The notes under the pieces are model-generated. The model did not search any database. It was not told the origin of the DNA and worked only from the letters and a program-made list of their open reading frames with translations. This document shows, one piece after another, positions 7,145-8,596 of a DNA stretch of 8,596 bases. The DNA is from Candidatus Sumerlaeota bacterium (GTDB taxonomy: Bacteria; UBP6; UBA1177). The translations under genes and the position numbers were made by a program. Location: assembly GCA_007136595.1 (NCBI GenBank), contig SLGQ01000298.1, forward strand, positions 1-8,596, given 5' to 3'. Each line of letters opens with the position of its first letter. Position 1 is the first letter of the stretch.

Positions 7145-7173
7145 ATGATATCTTACATAGCCCATCAAGTCAA
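7145..7173 (-). promoter_or_regulatory. Promoter of the propeller lipoprotein
   Basis: On the minus strand, TTGACT (plus 7168-7173) and TATCAT (plus 7145-7150) are separated by exactly 17 bases. Each matches the sigma-70 consensus at 5 of 6 positions. The leader would be about 30 bases long. Confidence 0.65.
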
Positions 7174-7181
7174 CAGTTGAT
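7164..7181. promoter_or_regulatory. Inverted repeat over the -35 of the leftward promoter (possible operator)
   Basis: ATCAA and TTGAT arms (7164-7168 and 7177-7181) flank an 8-base centre. A tighter dyad, TCAAC-A-GTTGA (7170-7180), overlaps it. Both cover the -35 of the leftward lipoprotein promoter. The site is short and could be chance in AT-rich DNA. No regulator is encoded in the window. Confidence 0.25.
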
Positions 7182-7213
7182 AATATTTTTCAGGTTGATT
7201 ATTTCTATTGAAC

Positions 7214-7242
7214 TTGACAAAAAATAGAGTTTAGATTAGCAT
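7214..7242 (+). promoter_or_regulatory. Promoter of the small lipoprotein (and possibly recC)
   Basis: A perfect TTGACA -35 (7214-7219) is followed after 17 bases by TAGCAT (7237-7242, 4 of 6 matches). Transcription would start near 7250. A good Shine-Dalgarno (GAGG, 7265-7268) sits 7 bases before the ATG at 7276. Confidence 0.6.
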
Positions 7243-7275
7243 TTTCCGTTGGTTTTTAGTTTGTGAGGCAAAACT

Positions 7276-8025
7276 ATGAAAAATTTTTGGATTGTGTTTT
7301 TAATGGTCAGTTTTTTTGTTGCTTTTTCCGTTTCATGTGGAGAAAGTGATTCAGGATTTGTTAAATATGACCCTGCAACGGATGATGAACATCAGGTCGA
7401 TCAGGATATGGTTCCTGATGAAGAGGAAGAGATAGTCGATGATATTGAGATTATTGATGAGGGTCCCGTTGAAGAACCGGATGAAACTCAAGTTGAGGAG
7501 CCGGATGAAGAGACCCCTTTTGAGAAAATAGGTGACTTTAATCTGAGCTTTGATGGTCAGATAAACACTGATTTAAGCAACTACATGAGTATAAGGGGTG
7601 GAGCTGGAGCAGTTAATTTCAACTACAAAATGACACCATATACTTTTGGTGAACTTACCGTTATAATAGTTCAACTTTTTCCTCTTGCCATCCTTCAGCA
7701 GGGAAATGTCGCTGTAATGTGGCTCGACAGTGCTCCGGGTCTTGGAGCAGAAGTTAAGCAGGTTTTCGGGTTTACATTCCCTTCCACTATTCAGCCTGGT
7801 GAACAGAATATGGAAACAGCGCAAGCATTTGCTTTTTATGGAGACATTGATGTCAATGTTCAGGGTGGACAGTTTGATATAAGGTGTGTCAGAGCAGCTT
7901 CATATCAGGGTAATTTAAATGTCATTTTTTATGACGGGGCAAATGCCAATTTTACAGCCTCCGGTGATCTGCTTGATCCTGCGGCGGCAGGCTCACAGCT
8001 TCCCTATCCTGTTTGTCCCGAGTAG
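7276..8025 (+). CDS. Small lipoprotein with an acidic stalk and an unrecognised beta-rich domain
   Basis: This 249-residue protein opens with MKN, a strongly hydrophobic stretch and a lipobox-like SVSC, with lipidation expected at Cys21. Residues 32-81 are about half Asp/Glu with Pro and include VEEPDE twice (65-70 and 73-78). This is probably an extended charged stalk. Residues ~85-249 alternate hydrophobic and polar residues, rich in Gly, Asn, Phe and Val as in beta-sheet proteins. They contain only two cysteines (204 and 247), which may pair. I do not recognise the domain and assign no function. The -3 lipobox residue is Ser instead of the usual Leu, a mild deviation. The gene is divergent from the propeller lipoprotein and ends 15 bases before recC, so both may share a transcript. 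A surface or outer-membrane location is inferred from the signal and stalk only. Confidence 0.9.
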   Translation: MKNFWIVFLMVSFFVAFSVSCGESDSGFVKYDPATDDEHQVDQDMVPDEEEEIVDDIEIIDEGPVEEPDETQVEEPDEETPFEKIGDFNLSFDGQINTDLSNYMSIRGGAGAVNFNYKMTPYTFGELTVIIVQLFPLAILQQGNVAVMWLDSAPGLGAEVKQVFGFTFPSTIQPGEQNMETAQAFAFYGDIDVNVQGGQFDIRCVRAASYQGNLNVIFYDGANANFTASGDLLDPAAAGSQLPYPVCPE

Positions 8026-8040
8026 TTCAGGTTTTGAGAT

Positions 8041-8596
8041 TTGAAAACAGTTAATTCTTCAGGTTTTTTTGCCTATCACAGCAACGATCTTAAAAAACTG
8101 GCTGTAAGGGCTGCAACTGTTTTAAAAAGTGCAAGGTCTAAAAATTCTCTCAAAAAAACAACAATAGTGATACAGACCCCCGGAATGGGTCGCTGGTTCT
8201 CTTTGCAGATGGCTGAGATTGAAGGTGTGTGTGCAAACCTTGATACTGTTTTTCCTGAAAACTTCCTTTTTAAGATTGGAGAGGATGTTCTGAAAATTGA
8301 GGGGGATAGCTCTTTTTTTGAAAAAGAAAATCTATCGTGGCTCATATACGGAATGCTTGAGTCTGATCTGATGAAAAACAAGTGTTTTAAAAGTTTGACA
8401 GACTATGCCGCAGGAAAACCGGTCAAAAAGTATCAACTCTCACAAATGTTGGCAGATCTTTTTGATCAATATACGGTTTACCGTCCTGAAATGATAGAAA
8501 AATGGCATAAGAACGAATCTTATTACAAAAATGATAAAGATGAGTTTTGGCAGAAAGAATTGTTCCGTGAAATAACAGCAATGCCGGAAAACTCAA
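8041..8596 (+). CDS. recC: RecBCD subunit RecC (exodeoxyribonuclease V gamma), N-terminal part
   Basis: RecC is the subunit of RecBCD that splits the DNA strands and scans for Chi. The frame is open to the window end, giving 185 residues. Conserved N-terminal features match E. coli RecC in order: AYHSNDL near residue 11 (E. coli VYHSNRL), IQTPGMGRW near residue 44 (VQSTGMAQW), and ADLFDQYTVYRP near residue 138 (ADLFDQYLVYRP). The start is a TTG: the frame has a TGA at 8035, no ATG or GTG lies before the conserved YHSN, and CAGG (8028-8031) lies 9 bases upstream as a modest ribosome binding site. The first residues would be MKTVNSSGFF. The gene follows the small lipoprotein with no terminator between them. 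recB and recD would be expected downstream, outside the window. No truncation or frameshift is visible in the part present. Confidence 0.95.
   Translation, partial: MKTVNSSGFFAYHSNDLKKLAVRAATVLKSARSKNSLKKTTIVIQTPGMGRWFSLQMAEIEGVCANLDTVFPENFLFKIGEDVLKIEGDSSFFEKENLSWLIYGMLESDLMKNKCFKSLTDYAAGKPVKKYQLSQMLADLFDQYTVYRPEMIEKWHKNESYYKNDKDEFWQKELFREITAMPENS

Noticed and set aside
8076..8381. Minus-strand open frame of 101 codons
   Set aside because: It lies wholly antisense to recC, whose conserved motifs are clear, and has no ribosome binding site or recognisable product.

Overview
The window is AT-rich and densely coded. It holds four complete genes and two genes cut by the window edges. Two encode recognisable DNA-repair proteins (Mfd and the N-terminus of RecC). 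The other complete genes encode cell-envelope proteins: an AMIN-like protein with a long charged helix, and two divergently transcribed lipoproteins. Lipobox signal peptides, AMIN-type envelope domains and RecC all point to a Gram-negative bacterium. The style of the lipoproteins (a short lipobox, then Thr-Gly or Asp/Glu/Pro-rich linkers, Cys-rich modules and SBBP-type propeller repeats) recalls proteins of deltaproteobacterial or myxobacterial lineages and some uncultured candidate phyla. That placement is an inference; the window contains no phylogenetic marker gene that I could compare.

Layout. (1) Positions 1-193, minus strand: the first 64 codons of an unrecognised gene that leaves the window. 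(2) 194-325: a divergent promoter region with a good -35/-10 pair for each direction. (3) 326-1945, plus: an exported protein with an AMIN-like domain at each end, joined by an uninterrupted E/R/K helix built of 14 tandem 15-residue repeats. (4) 1948-5247, plus: mfd, two bases after the previous stop, so the two genes very probably form one transcription unit. (5) 5228-7105, minus: a large lipoprotein with Cys-rich modules, a Thr-Gly linker and a seven-repeat beta-propeller. Its 3' end overlaps that of mfd by 20 bp, tail to tail. (6) 7106-7275: a second divergent promoter region, with near-consensus promoters on both strands and a small inverted repeat. (7) 7276-8025, plus: a small lipoprotein with an acidic stalk and an unrecognised beta-rich domain. 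(8) 8041 to the window end, plus: the N-terminal 185 residues of RecC, starting at a TTG 15 bases after the lipoprotein stop.

How the genes work together. Mfd removes stalled RNA polymerase and recruits UvrA. RecC belongs to the RecBCD end-resection complex, and recB/recD probably follow outside the window. The envelope genes have no obvious functional link to repair; AMIN-mfd and lipoprotein-recC look like operon neighbours rather than a shared pathway. I see no mobile element, CRISPR array, rRNA or tRNA. The most distinctive item is the AMIN-helix-AMIN protein. Its helix would be about 30 nm or more if fully extended, comparable with the depth of a periplasm. Second is the propeller lipoprotein, whose seven repeats keep an exact 57-residue period and whose missing last strand appears to be supplied by the segment just before repeat 1.
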